Shown here: in pieces, positions 47,515 through 58,213 of the stretch
Layout of the letters: every line of letters begins with the position of its first letter
How positions within the stretch are numbered: position 1 is the first letter of the stretch
Source of the DNA: Gigaspora rosea
Lineage: Eukaryota > Glomeromycota > Glomeromycetes > Diversisporales > Gigasporaceae
Assembly (NCBI GenBank): GCA_003550325.1
Contig: QKWP01000103.1
Coordinates: 206,599 to 270,598, forward strand
DNA: 64,000 bases
Direction: 5' to 3'
Made by a program: the position numbers and the translations under genes
Notes under the pieces: generated by a model
Database searches by the model: none
What the model saw: the letters and a program-made list of their open reading frames with translations, nothing else
What the model was told of the DNA's origin: nothing

Positions 47515-49320
47515 AATCTGAAGAATGGCTTGAAAAAGATATTTCCGATGGTATATTAAAAAAAAAATTTGACTACAAGCAATTTATCAACGGTATAAGA
47601 ATTGGTGATGGAGGCTTTGGGGCAGTTTATAAATATGATTGGAAAGATAATGAATTAATAGTCGACTTAACAATGCAAATTTAAATGAAAATATTATTCA
47701 AATTTTTAAATAATTTGTATTGAGCATGATTTATTCTTGAGAGATAAATTCTTAATCTTATAAAGTTGATAAAATTATATAAATTTCAATAAAAGCTTAA
47801 GCTATCATGAGAAGTATGTTATCATCCGAATATTATTACATTTTACGGAGTTACAAGAGTTTATATTTTCTTTAGCATTAAATAAATTGAACGAATAATC
47901 AATATAATTTTAAGTAGATTTGAAAAAATAGACAATGGAGATTATAACATAGTTTTAGACCTTGCTAATGATGGGAATCTATGAGATTACATAAGAAACA
48001 ATTTCGCAACAATGCAATGGACAGACAAATTAACTATTGCAAAGGGAATCGTTCGTGGTCTTATGTTCCTGCATAAGAATAATATTGTTTACAGGAACCT
48101 TGTTAGTATGTCAAATCGTTTATAACTTTTAATTAAAAATTAAATGAATATTATTTTTTATAGCATTCAAAAAATATTTTAATTCACCAAAGCCAAATAA
48201 AACTTGTAGATTTTGGTTTGGCAAAACAGATATATGAGTTCATTGACTTATACTTCGATTAAGAAATGACGGCATATATTGACTATCAATGTTGTGTTAA
48301 CCCAAGATTTAAACGCAATAGGAAATCTGACATTTATAGTCTCGGAATAATCCAATTTCATGTGGTAAACCACTATTTCGATCTTTTATACTAGGAGTTG
48401 TTCTCTGTGCTTATATGGTTAAAGGATATAGAGAAGAGACTTCAGTAGGTGCATTGCCCCAATATGTTGAGCTTTATGAGCAATGCTGGGATAACATTCC
48501 TACCATTCGTCCAGCAATAAGATCAATTATTGAAACTATAAATCTGCTTATTTCTAATATTATGTGCAGAATAATGAATCAGTTGAAAATAGAACATTGA
48601 CCCCATGTCAGCAAGATAATTTAAAGATATACACAGTCAAATAAAATCATAACTTTTAAACCTCCTTAACTGCCGATATAGTTTAAATCTTTATATCCAA
48701 TTTGATGATAATACTCTTGAAAATATGAGAAGACAGCAATTAACTGTTTAGATGAAGGTAGTTATGTTAAAGCATCAGAACGTTGACACAATTCTTAAAA
48801 ATAACTGGCACAATACTGTTGACCAAAAAATGCTTCAAAAATGGGACTTTTCCAAAAAGGTCTATTTGAAAAAAAAATTAATGAATTAGTACAAGTACTT
48901 TGCAAAATACCATCCTCACTTCTTTATATCTCGAACAGAATCGTCTTAGTTTAGAAGAAGGAAAAGGTTTATTTGCGGCATTTTGCACAAATGCCACCCT
49001 GACTTCATTTAATTTTGGCTGGAATACTCTTGATTCAGAAGCAGGAAAAGTGCTTACGGAGACTCTACAAGAATACCACTCTAAATTCTTTGGATCTTAA
49101 AGAAAGTCAACTTGGTTCGGAAGGAGGAAAAACACAAGCTAAAGCTCTTTGTAAGAATACTGCTTTGACTTATTTGAACCTTGAAAATAATAAACTTGGT
49201 CCAGAGGGCAAAAATTTTTAGCCGATTCTCCTCACAAAAAATACTACCTTGACTTTTTAAAATCTTGGTACAAATAAACTTGGTTTAGCTGGAAAAGTAA
49301 TGGCTGATCTCTTTATCTAG
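47515..49320 (+). pseudogene. Protein kinase-LRR fusion relic, copy B
   Basis: The same gene as 22725-25921 without the hAT insertion. Visible pieces: EWLEKDISDGIL (~47527), IRIGDGGFGAVYKYDW (~47598), FATMQWTDKLTIAKGIVRG (~48003), KLVDFGLAK (~48200), KRNRKSDIYSLGI (~48310-48350), then a ~20 bp deletion that removes most of LWEISCG. GYREETSVGALPQYVELYEQ follows, then ITILTSLYLEQNRL-type leucine-rich repeats to the stop at 49318-49320. Frameshifts near 47690, 48250 and 49075. The LRRs (LDLKESQLGSEGGK, YLNLENNKLGPEGK) follow the RNase-inhibitor pattern LxLxxNxLG. Confidence 0.85.
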
Positions 49321-49512
49321 TTTATAATCTAAAAATGTGTATGCTAAACAGCCTTAGTTAAAATTACTGCTACAATAAAATTTTCGAATGTTGCTTACAA
49401 GAATTCGTTATGTTGTTTACTAACAAAGGTGATACATATTGCTAATTTTGTTTGAATTCATCATATTTGTTCATTGACAAATGTGCCACATTTTACTAAA
49501 AGTTGGAAAGTT

Positions 49513-49627
49513 GCAGACATTAGAATATTAATCAACATATAGAATGACGTATATGACGTCATACCTAAATTTTATATGACGTATTGACGTAAGAGTGACG
49601 TACTCCTTTGACCTTCTAAATGTCTGC
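49513..49627. mobile_element. 115 bp MITE with GCAGACATT ends
   Basis: The ends are GCAGACATTAGAA and TTCTAAATGTCTGC, with AGTT on both sides. The interior repeats GACGTAT / ATACGTC words (AGAATGACGTATATGACGTC). No coding content. Confidence 0.65.
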
Positions 49628-49653
49628 AGTTCTATTGGGAACTAACGAATTTT

Positions 49654-50535
49654 ACAGGAGGGTCATCAAAATTCCGGGTCCTATGCGTCGGATCTAGGTC
49701 GGCGTTTAGCCCTAGTTGTTAGCAAGTTCTATAGCAGCTGGGCATTTTTTACTCAATGAATGGATATGACTTCATTAGTAGAGCTTGTACCCGTATAAGT
49801 GTTACCCGGGTAACCTGGTTAACACCTGTCAACCGGGTCATAGCTATCGTTAACCGGGTGACCCGAATTAATTATCCATAAGCATGATAATGTGACGTAC
49901 AAACGTATGTACAGTACGTATGTCCGTTGGGAGTGAGGTCATTTTAAATTTTATTATTTAAACCCAGTTTATTTTCCGACGGCCTCTAGCCGTTTGAGAA
50001 TAAACTGATTATGTTACAGCTATTATCATGATTCTCGGGGCACCTGACATAAAAATTAATAAATTTATCAGTTACCATTATCATTATACGTAGTTTTTTA
50101 AAAAAATGCATATAAGAGAATTTATGATTTTGCATCAATCAATCAAAAAAACGGTTTACCCGGATTATTAAGATGACCCAGTTTATAATGTTGTAAACGG
50201 TGAGTAACCCGGAGCTTAAATTTTTTAACGGGTGCAACCTCTAAAAAAATTACATACCCTTAAGAGCTACCTCAATTTTGCATTAGCCAATCAAACAAAC
50301 CGGGTCAACCGGGTCAACCGGGTAACCCGGATTTTTTAAAACAATCCGGTTTGTGACCCGGTAATAGTCTGGTAAACGGGCGGGTTATCCGGAATTTGAA
50401 ATATATTTCGGGTACAACCTCTATTCATTAGTAAAATTTTTTATGATTTTGGGGCAAAATCGATCAATTCCGATCCAGCTGACCATGATTCCGATGCACC
50501 CGTTAATTCCGACCCGGAATTTTTGGGCCCTCCTG
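49654..50535. repeat. Element with ~80 bp TIRs, copy 2 (interrupted)
   Basis: A homologue of 2981-3336. The left arm is ACAGGAGGGTCATC…GTTGTTAGCAAGTTCTATAG. The right arm is shortened to CCGACCCGGAATTTTTGGGC…CCTCCTG. A hAT-type element is inserted at TTCATTAG, a site uninterrupted in copy 1. Confidence 0.75.
49779..50423. mobile_element. Non-autonomous hAT element, 645 bp
   Basis: The ends are TAGAGCTTGTACCCG and CGGGTACAACCTCTA. A perfect 8 bp duplication TTCATTAG lies at 49771-49778 and 50424-50431. Sub-terminal repeats of ACCCGGGT, CCGGGTMA and GGGTAACC occur in both orientations. The empty site is in copy 1 of the host element (near 3105-3112). Confidence 0.9.
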
Positions 50536-50636
50536 CAGAAGGTTGCAGTTTGCATAAACTTTAATTTTAGTATTACATAAGCTACATAAGTACGACTACT
50601 AAATTTTCTTGTAACATATTTAGTTTTGTATCTAAA

Positions 50637-53600
50637 ATGTCAAAAGACATTGGTTTAAGCAAAATTGTTCAAAATACTAATGCTTTTAGTAAACTGAATT
50701 TTGATGTTTGTCAAGAATTTGCAAATAAGAATAATCCAGAAGGAACATTCTGGCTTGGTTATTGTTATGAATATGGAATAGAAGTTGAGAAGAATGAAAA
50801 AAAGGCGTTTGCTTATTATCAAAAGTCAGCAAATATGAATAGTTCTGATGGAATGTATTACGTCGGCCATTGTTATTATTTAGGAATTGGGGTTGAAATC
50901 GATAAAGAAAAGGCATTTGAATATTATCTAAAATCGGCTGAGTCTGGTAATTATATGGGAATTTTTAAAACAGCCGTTTGTTATAGATACGGAATTGGTG
51001 TAGGAGAAAATTATAATAAGTTCCTACATTGGATTAGAAAGTAAGTTATTTATTTATTTATTAAGTTTTATTTTAAAATTTAAATTCTCAACTATTTACT
51101 ATATCATTAGGGAGTAAGAATAAGAATAATTATTAAGATTTAAAATTTAACAATTTATTATTTAAGTAACAGTTTTAATTACTTGCATAGTGAGTAAGTA
51201 TAAAACTTAAATGTGTTAGATAAATATCAAATATTTGGTTGACTATTTATTCAATCAACATCTTTACAAATAATTTTAGAATGTGAGTTACAAAAAACAC
51301 TTATTAAACTAAATAATTAAAATAAGCTATTCAAATTCATGTTTATATTAACTATCTAATTTCTTTTTATTCGCATTAATTTAGTGTGTGAGTATAAAGA
51401 TCATTTACGTATTAAATTAAGTAATTAAAATAAACTATTCAAGGTCATGTCTGTTTCTATTTAATTTTTTTTATTCACATTAATTTAGTGCGTGAGTATA
51501 AAGATCATTTACGTATTAAACCAAGTAACTATTCAAGTCATGTTTATTTACTATTTAATTTGTTATTATTCGCATTTAATTTAGTGCGTGAGTATAAAGA
51601 TCAAACAGTATTAAGCTAAGTAATTAAAATAAGTTATTCAAGTTATGTTCATTTACTATTTAATTTCTTTTTATTTCGCATTAATATAGTTCGTGAGTAT
51701 AAAGATCATTTACATATTAAACCAAGTAATTTAAATAAGCTATTCAAGTTCATGTTTATTTACTATTTAATTTCTTTTTATTTCGCATTAATTTAGTGTG
51801 TGAGTATAAAGATCATTTACGTATTAGACTAAGTAATTAAAATAAGCTATTCAAGTTTATTTATTATTTAATTTCTTTTTTATTCACATTAATTTAGTCT
51901 GTGAGTATAAAGATCATTTACGTATTAAACTAATTAATAAAATAAGCTATTCAAGTTCATGTTTATTTAATATTTAATTCGCATTAATTTAGTCCGTGAG
52001 TATAAAAAACATTTACGTATTAAACTAAGTAATTAAAATAAGCTATTCAAGTTTATGTTTATTTACTATTTAATTTCTTTTTATTCGCATTAATTTAGTG
52101 AGTGAGTATAAAGATCATTTACGTATTAAACTAAGTAATTAAAATAAGCTATTCAAGTTCATGTTTATTTACTATTTAATTTCTTTTTATTCGCATTAAT
52201 TTAGTATGTGAGTATAAAGATCATTTACGTATTAAACTAAGTAATTAAAATAAGCTATTCAAGTTCATGTTTATTTACTATTTAATTTCTTTTTATTCGC
52301 ATTAATTTAGTTCGTGAGTATAAAGATCATTTACGTATTAAACTAAGTAATTAAAATAAGCTATTCAAATTCATGTTTATTTACTATTTAATTTCTTTTA
52401 TTCGCATTAATTTAGTTCGTGAGTATAAAGATCATTTACGTATTAAACTAAGTAATTAAAATAAGCTATTCAAATTCATGTTTATTTACTATTTAATTTC
52501 TTTTATCCGCATTAATTTAGAAAGTGAGTATAAAAATCATTTACGCATTAAACTAAGTAATTAAAATAAGCTATTCAAGTTCATGTTTATTTACTATTTA
52601 ATTTCTTTTTATTCGCATTAATTTAGTCCGTGAGCATAAAGATCATTTACGTATTAAACTATGTAATTAAAATAAGCCATTCAAAGTTCATGTTTATTTA
52701 CTATTTAATATCTTAATTAATTTAGAAAGTGAGTATAAAGATCATTTACGTTTTAAACTAAGTAATTAAAATAAACTATCAATTTCATGTTTATTTACTA
52801 TTTAAATTATTTTTATTCGCATTAATTTAGTCTGTGAGTATAAAGTTCATTTTACGTATAAAAATAAGCACTGTAATTAAAATAAGCTATTCTTTAGAAA
52901 GTATGTATAAAGATCATTTACGCATTAAACTAAGTAATTAAAATAAGCTATTCAAATTTATATTTAATTTTTTTCTTTTATTTAGTTTGTGAGTATAAAG
53001 ATAATTTACGTATTAAATTAAGTAACTAAATAACTTATTCAAGATTATGTTTATTTACTATTTATTCGCATTAATTTAGTGCGTGAGTATAAAGATCATT
53101 TACGTATTAAACTAAGTAATTAAAATAAGCTTTTCAGCTTATGTTTATTTATCTTTTATTCACATTAATTTAGGGAGTGAGTATAAAGATCATTTACGTA
53201 TTAAAACTAAGTAAATTAAAATAAGATATTCAAGTTTATTTACTAATTAATTTCTTTTATTCGCATTAATTTAGTGCGTGAGTATAAAGATCATTTACAT
53301 ATTAAACTAAGTAATTAAAATAAGTTATTCAAGTTCTTGTTTATTTACATTTAATTCTTTTAATTCGCATTAATTTAGAAAGTGAGTATAAAGATCATTT
53401 ACTTATTAAACTAAATAATTAAATGAACCATTCATGTTATTTACTACTTAATTTCTTTTTATTCGCATTAATTTAGGGAGTGAGTATAAAGTTCATTTAC
53501 GTATTAAGGGGTTTCATAATATATTTGAGAATAAGTTGGTGTTCTCCTTCTATTTTAAATTCCGACACAGTGAATTAAATAGACACACATACGTTATTAA

Positions 53601-55554
53601 ATTGGCTTTTGTTGATTCATATTACTGATAAATAACTATGCAAATAAGTCTAACAAAATAGGATTTATTTATTGCACGGGTCTTATGTGAAAACACGTGC
53701 TTTTTTTCATTTACTTTGGCACGGGATTGTTACACCGTGCAATAAGATATGGGTATGTTGAATAACCCGTTACACACATGGGTTCATATTTAAATCCGTG
53801 CCTTCGGCACTGAATACGAACCCGTGTGTAACTGGGTTATTCACTACAACCCTATAATAACTAACTACAGAACTATAAAGTATCACATTTTGAAGTAAAT
53901 ACGTCACTTATTCTGTCTGAAATCGAATGCCAAATTATTAATTATTTACCCTAAGTAATTAAAATAAGCTATTGAAGTTCATGTTTATTTACTATTTAAA
54001 TTTTCTTTATTCGCATTAATTTAGTTTGTGAGTATATAAACATACAGATTTGATCTGATCTAATTTAAAATTAGTAATTCATCATAAAATTATTTATTTA
54101 TTAAATAATAACTAATTAGCCGGTAAGTATAAATTATTTTGTATTGAAATAAAAGATTATCTAAATATACAAAATAATTATCTAGTATTATATAACAAAA
54201 GGTATTCTAAATATGGAAAATGTAAGCATTGTAATAAATATAACACGCATGAATCTTGGTGTAGTACATGTGATCCTGAAATAATGATTCGGAATTGGAC
54301 ATGTGGAAATAAAGATGTTGACTGTTGTATAAAAGAATTTCAACTTAGAACTACTAGATATGAGAATGCTATTGAATGGATTCCATTTGATAAATTAAGC
54401 ATCACTGATAAAATTGGCGAAGGTGGATTTGGCTGTGTATACTCTGCAACTTGGTCAGATGGTATACGAAAAATTGAAAAAACAGACGACCATTACTATG
54501 TAAGGTCTCGTGAACCATTTAGTGCCGTTGCACTCAAGACCTTATCAGATTCATCTTTGAAAGAAGTAAGTTAAAATTTTGTTATTGTTATTAAACATAT
54601 AGTTGTATTAATTCATTTTTATAAATTCTTTTATAAATTCGTAAAGTTCAAAAATCATATGAAATGCATGTTAACCGGTAGTAAGCTCAAAATATATGGG
54701 TTAACTCAAAATACAGAAACGAATGAATATATGATGGTATTTCAATATGCTAACAGTGGAAATCTTTATAAGTTTTTAAGAACAAATTTTCGTGACCTTA
54801 ACTGGCAAGCCAAATTAAAACTACTCCTGGATATTTCAGTGGATTTACGTCAAATTCATAATACAGGCTATATCCATGCAGATTTTCACAGTGGTAATAT
54901 TTTGCAACATAAACAAATTAGCGAAAATATGAAATCTTATATCTCGGATATGGGATTATCTAAAAAATCTAATGAAAATGATTCAAAGGGTTGTATTTAT
55001 GGCGTCATGCCTTACGTCGCTCCAGAGGTTTTATCAGGTCAGGAGTTTACAATAAAATCTGATATTTATGGTCTTGGAGTCATCATGTCAGAGATGTCAA
55101 CTGGCCAAAGACCCTTTGATGGTTATCAATTTAATGAAGAATTTGCTGTGAAAATTTGTACTGGATTACGACCAGAGTTTGCACCAGGAACTCCAGAATG
55201 CTATATTAATTTGGCTAAGCAATGCATGGAATCTGATCCAAAAGAACGACCACATGCTTGGCAAGTTTGTGATAAACTTCAAAAATGGATTGAAAGCATG
55301 GAAAATATAGATAATAATGAAATTAAAAAGCAATTCTTAGATGCTGATAAAATAGTTGAAAAATTACCAATTAATTTACCAAAACATCCGGATTTTATGT
55401 ACACTAGTAAAATGATTAACACACAAAAAATATTGAATACAGTTAAAGGTATTTTATTTGAAAAAATTTCTATATATGTTTTTGCTTAAATTAATTTTAA
55501 ATTTTATGTTTAGTAAGCAGACCTATTGAATCCATTGAACCACCTGATTATTGA
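50637..55554 (+). CDS. Sel1 repeat-zinc ribbon-protein kinase, four exons (536 aa)
   Basis: Exons 50637-51040, 54202-54565, 54647-55448 and 55514-55554 join in frame (phases 2, 0, 1). The first intron, 3.2 kb, holds a satellite; its acceptor (CAAAAG) is the least certain junction. Residues ~37-135 hold three Sel1 repeats (GYCYEYGIEV, GHCYYLGIGV, AVCYRYGIGV). A four-Cys ribbon (CKHC…CSTC, 142-158) precedes the kinase (~195-470): glycine loop GEGGFG 207-212, β3 Lys247, HADFHSGN with D335 and N340, DMG 357-359, APE 381-383, then YGLGVIMSEM. HAD for HRD makes it a non-RD kinase, and DMG replaces DFG. Catalytic Lys, Asp, Asn and metal Asp are present, so activity is possible. It is a TKL-type Ser/Thr kinase by resemblance. 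Sel1 repeats usually scaffold protein contacts. Substrates are unknown. Confidence 0.88.
51180..53510 (+). repeat. ~106 bp satellite array inside a kinase intron
   Basis: About 22 head-to-tail units. The unit order is GTGAGTATAAAGATCATTTA, CGTATTAAACTAAGTAATTA, AAATAAGCTATTCAAGTTCA, TGTTTATTTACTATTTAATT, TCTTTTTATTCGCATTAATT, TAGTGC. Successive units at 52104 and 52210 are 106 bp apart. The centre (about 52000-52700) is most uniform and the ends are more diverged and deleted. One more unit lies at 53955-54035 after an insertion. Confidence 0.92.
53511..53950. mobile_element. Insertion with two hairpins splitting the satellite
   Basis: The satellite stops at CGTATTAAG (53507) and resumes at CTAAGTAATTAAAATAAGC (~53951). 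Inside are a hairpin at ~53676-53742 (TTGCACGG … CCGTGCAA) and a longer one at ~53757-53850 (GTTGAATAACCCGTTACACA … complement) closed by GTGCCTTCGGCAC. No coding content. The family is unknown. Confidence 0.65.
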
Positions 55555-55559
55555 AGTTA

Positions 55560-57760
55560 TTGATGCAAATATTATTTTGAATTTACAGTTATAGTTAATT
55601 AATATTTACTTTATTAGTGTTTAGTATATTAAACATATTGCCAATTTGTAAAATTAGACCTTTTTTAAGGTTCCCAAATTTAGATCACTAAATTTAGCAT
55701 CACTCTAAATAACTTTTTGATATTATTGTTTGATTGGTCAATCACAAAAGATCAAGCCTAATATTATTGTAACAATTGCATGGGTAATTAAACAAACATA
55801 AAAATATCAATATTATTTATATATTATAAAGTTTCCTCCAGTTGGCTCAAATTTTTTCTGGTTACATGAAATAATTAATTTTGATTAGTTGATATCATAT
55901 AATTATCATATGATTTTGTAAACAACTTTTGACACCTAAACTTTAAATCTTTATATCTTGATGAATATTCAACCAATTTTAATTATTTTACTATTTTTAA
56001 AATTAAAGCAACCTGCTCTATAATTTTATTTAATATGTTAAAAATCAGTTTGTTTAAAAAAATTTTACAAAATTTTAAAAAGAAAAAATCAATAACCCGA
56101 ATTTTATATGTAATTTGCAATTTGTACCCTAACCTTAAATAATTTCTATATTTACTAGAAACAATAGCATTTAATTTTTTAATGAAAAATATTTATTTCA
56201 TTTAGTGTATAAAAATTAATAATTTGTAATCCTGCTTAATGTATATTTTTCAAAACCAAAATAAGATTGGATAAAGTTAGATTAGATATTTAACAGCAAA
56301 GTATTAGAACTGTATATAGCAACTTACCACGTTAAATTGCTAAGAAAATTGATGTTCTTTAAGGTTTGGTAAGTTAAAATTAATTCTAAATTTAGCTAGT
56401 ATCAAATCAATCATGAATATTGGTTCATTTCAAGATGATAGAAATCAATAAACAGAAGGTTTATTTTTTCTAACCTTGCTCATATTTATATTTGTTTATT
56501 TTTTTTATTAAAGATTCATCATTATAAAAAATATTATCATTTGTATACAAGCCAGGTCTCTTGAAGTTGATACCATTTCTGATGTCTGAAATAAGCTGTT
56601 TCAACAAGATTTCAAATATGTTCTATGGGCTTGCACATGGAACTATAGGACTGAACATAGTTACTTGGAAATATTTGTAGATTTTTTGAACTGCATAATT
56701 TCTATTTTCTAATTTTTGTATTATACATTCTGTTTCAAATTATATTTTGCTATCTAAAATATATTTTTACTAAGAGAGTGATGTGGTTACATAAACTACC
56801 AAATTACTGTATAGCACTGCATAAAGTATTCTCTTGAATAATGTCCTACTACATAAAGTACCCTTTTCCACCAATGAAATTACTGAATTCATGAATAGTA
56901 TTCAATATTAAAAAATGATGTTCTTAAATAAGACCCTGGGTAGTCCCTAGATACTGTATACAGTAATAAATAATTAATTGTTCCAGACTATTTTATAACC
57001 TTGTAAAGAACATTATTAATTTAAATTTTGCAATTAATTTTATATGTTTTCTAAAGATCATTGTTTTATATACTAATGTGCAGTAACAATAAAATCTATA
57101 TAATATAAAAGTTACAGATTATAACAAATTACTCTATCCAGAAACCTTAAAATACTGTAGCTATTTAGAAAATAATCATTTTCTCAAAAGATTTTAAATA
57201 ATATAAAGATTTCATAGCTATATTAATTATTTAACAAATGGCTCATACAACCAACCCAAATTTTGAATAAATTTACATAGTGCAATCTATCAAATGATTA
57301 GATATTCTATTATCAGTATGAATTCCTATGCATGTGCATAACACAATAATTTTATAATTTTAAAAATTCTTGATAATGTAGCAAGATATAGAAAGATCTA
57401 TTGAAAAAACAGTTTGTAATTTGATAATTCAAAATGAAATAATTGAATTACTACAAAGCTTTATATTGTTGATATGGATAAACAATGGCAAAATGACTAG
57501 TGTTTCAAGTCAATATGACACTAATTGACTTAGTTAATTTAGGCCATTCTGAAGGCTCAATATATTTGCTAAACAATTATAATTAACAGGAATCAAACAA
57601 ACTCAAGATTGTGACCACTTATTTTTTTTTATAAAGCTGTAACAATTTTCTAAAATTTACTATTAATACAGTAGAGTAATAAAAAAGTCTGCACAGACAT
57701 GTTCACCCATTTATTTTTTCTATAGTATGAATTATCAATGAGATTATCACCCATACCAAA
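55560..57760. other. No gene seen
   Basis: AT-rich sequence with no open frame of note, no recognised relic and no strong repeat. Confidence 0.45.
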
Positions 57761-57765
57761 AATTA

Positions 57766-58213
57766 CAGTCAGACATCTTTAAGGCCAGACCAATTTAATT
57801 CTTTGTTTAACATAACCCACTCCCCCCTATTTTTTAAAATTTATATTTGTCCAATACATTAATAGTAATAATAGTATTTGCTCCCCTCAATTTTTTAAAT
57901 TTTATATAACTAATATATGTAAAATCAACCAATAAAATTGCAGTATTATTATTTTTGTGTTTTTTCCAATGCCCGCCCCCCTCTTACAGTTATTTTATGT
58001 TATGTTAAACAAAGAATTAATTTGGTCTGGCCTAAATGCGGACCATATGTAAAAATTGAGTTAAACATGCATTTAGAGAGGTATTGCATTTAGGGAGTTA
58101 AAAATCTATAAGTGTTATATTAGTTGGGCTAAGAAAAGACATTTATTTAGAGACGTTTTTTTATAGATATGCATTTATAGAGGTTACATTTAGCAGATAG
58201 GGAGGTCTGACTG
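57766..58213. mobile_element. Tc1/mariner-type MITE, 448 bp, with nested Tourist-like MITE
   Basis: The ends CAGTCAGAC and GTCTGACTG are flanked by TA (57764-57765, 58214-58215). The interior has GCATTTAGAGAGGT-type words also seen, decayed, near 31320-31430. The left TIR is followed almost at once by the nested element. Confidence 0.75.
57783..58032. mobile_element. Tourist-like MITE, 250 bp
   Basis: The TIR is GGCCAGACCAATTTAATTCT plus TTGTTTAACATAAC and complement, about 35 bp with one mismatch. TAA lies on both sides, fitting PIF/Harbinger. The interior has CCCCCC tracts on both flanks. Confidence 0.75.

Larger units (their letters stand above)
43319..49472. repeat. Segmental duplication, copy B (6.2 kb)
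   Basis: The direct-orientation partner of 18338-26076. It keeps the BTB relic's 5' end (deleted in A) and lacks the hAT element. It has about 80 extra bases near 45395-45480 and a deletion near 44149. Once the hAT element is removed, A and B differ in length by only about 150 bp. Confidence 0.9.

Noticed and set aside
51180-53510. CRISPR-like regular repeat array
   Set aside because: The ~106 bp units follow each other without unique spacers; this is a satellite within a eukaryotic intron.
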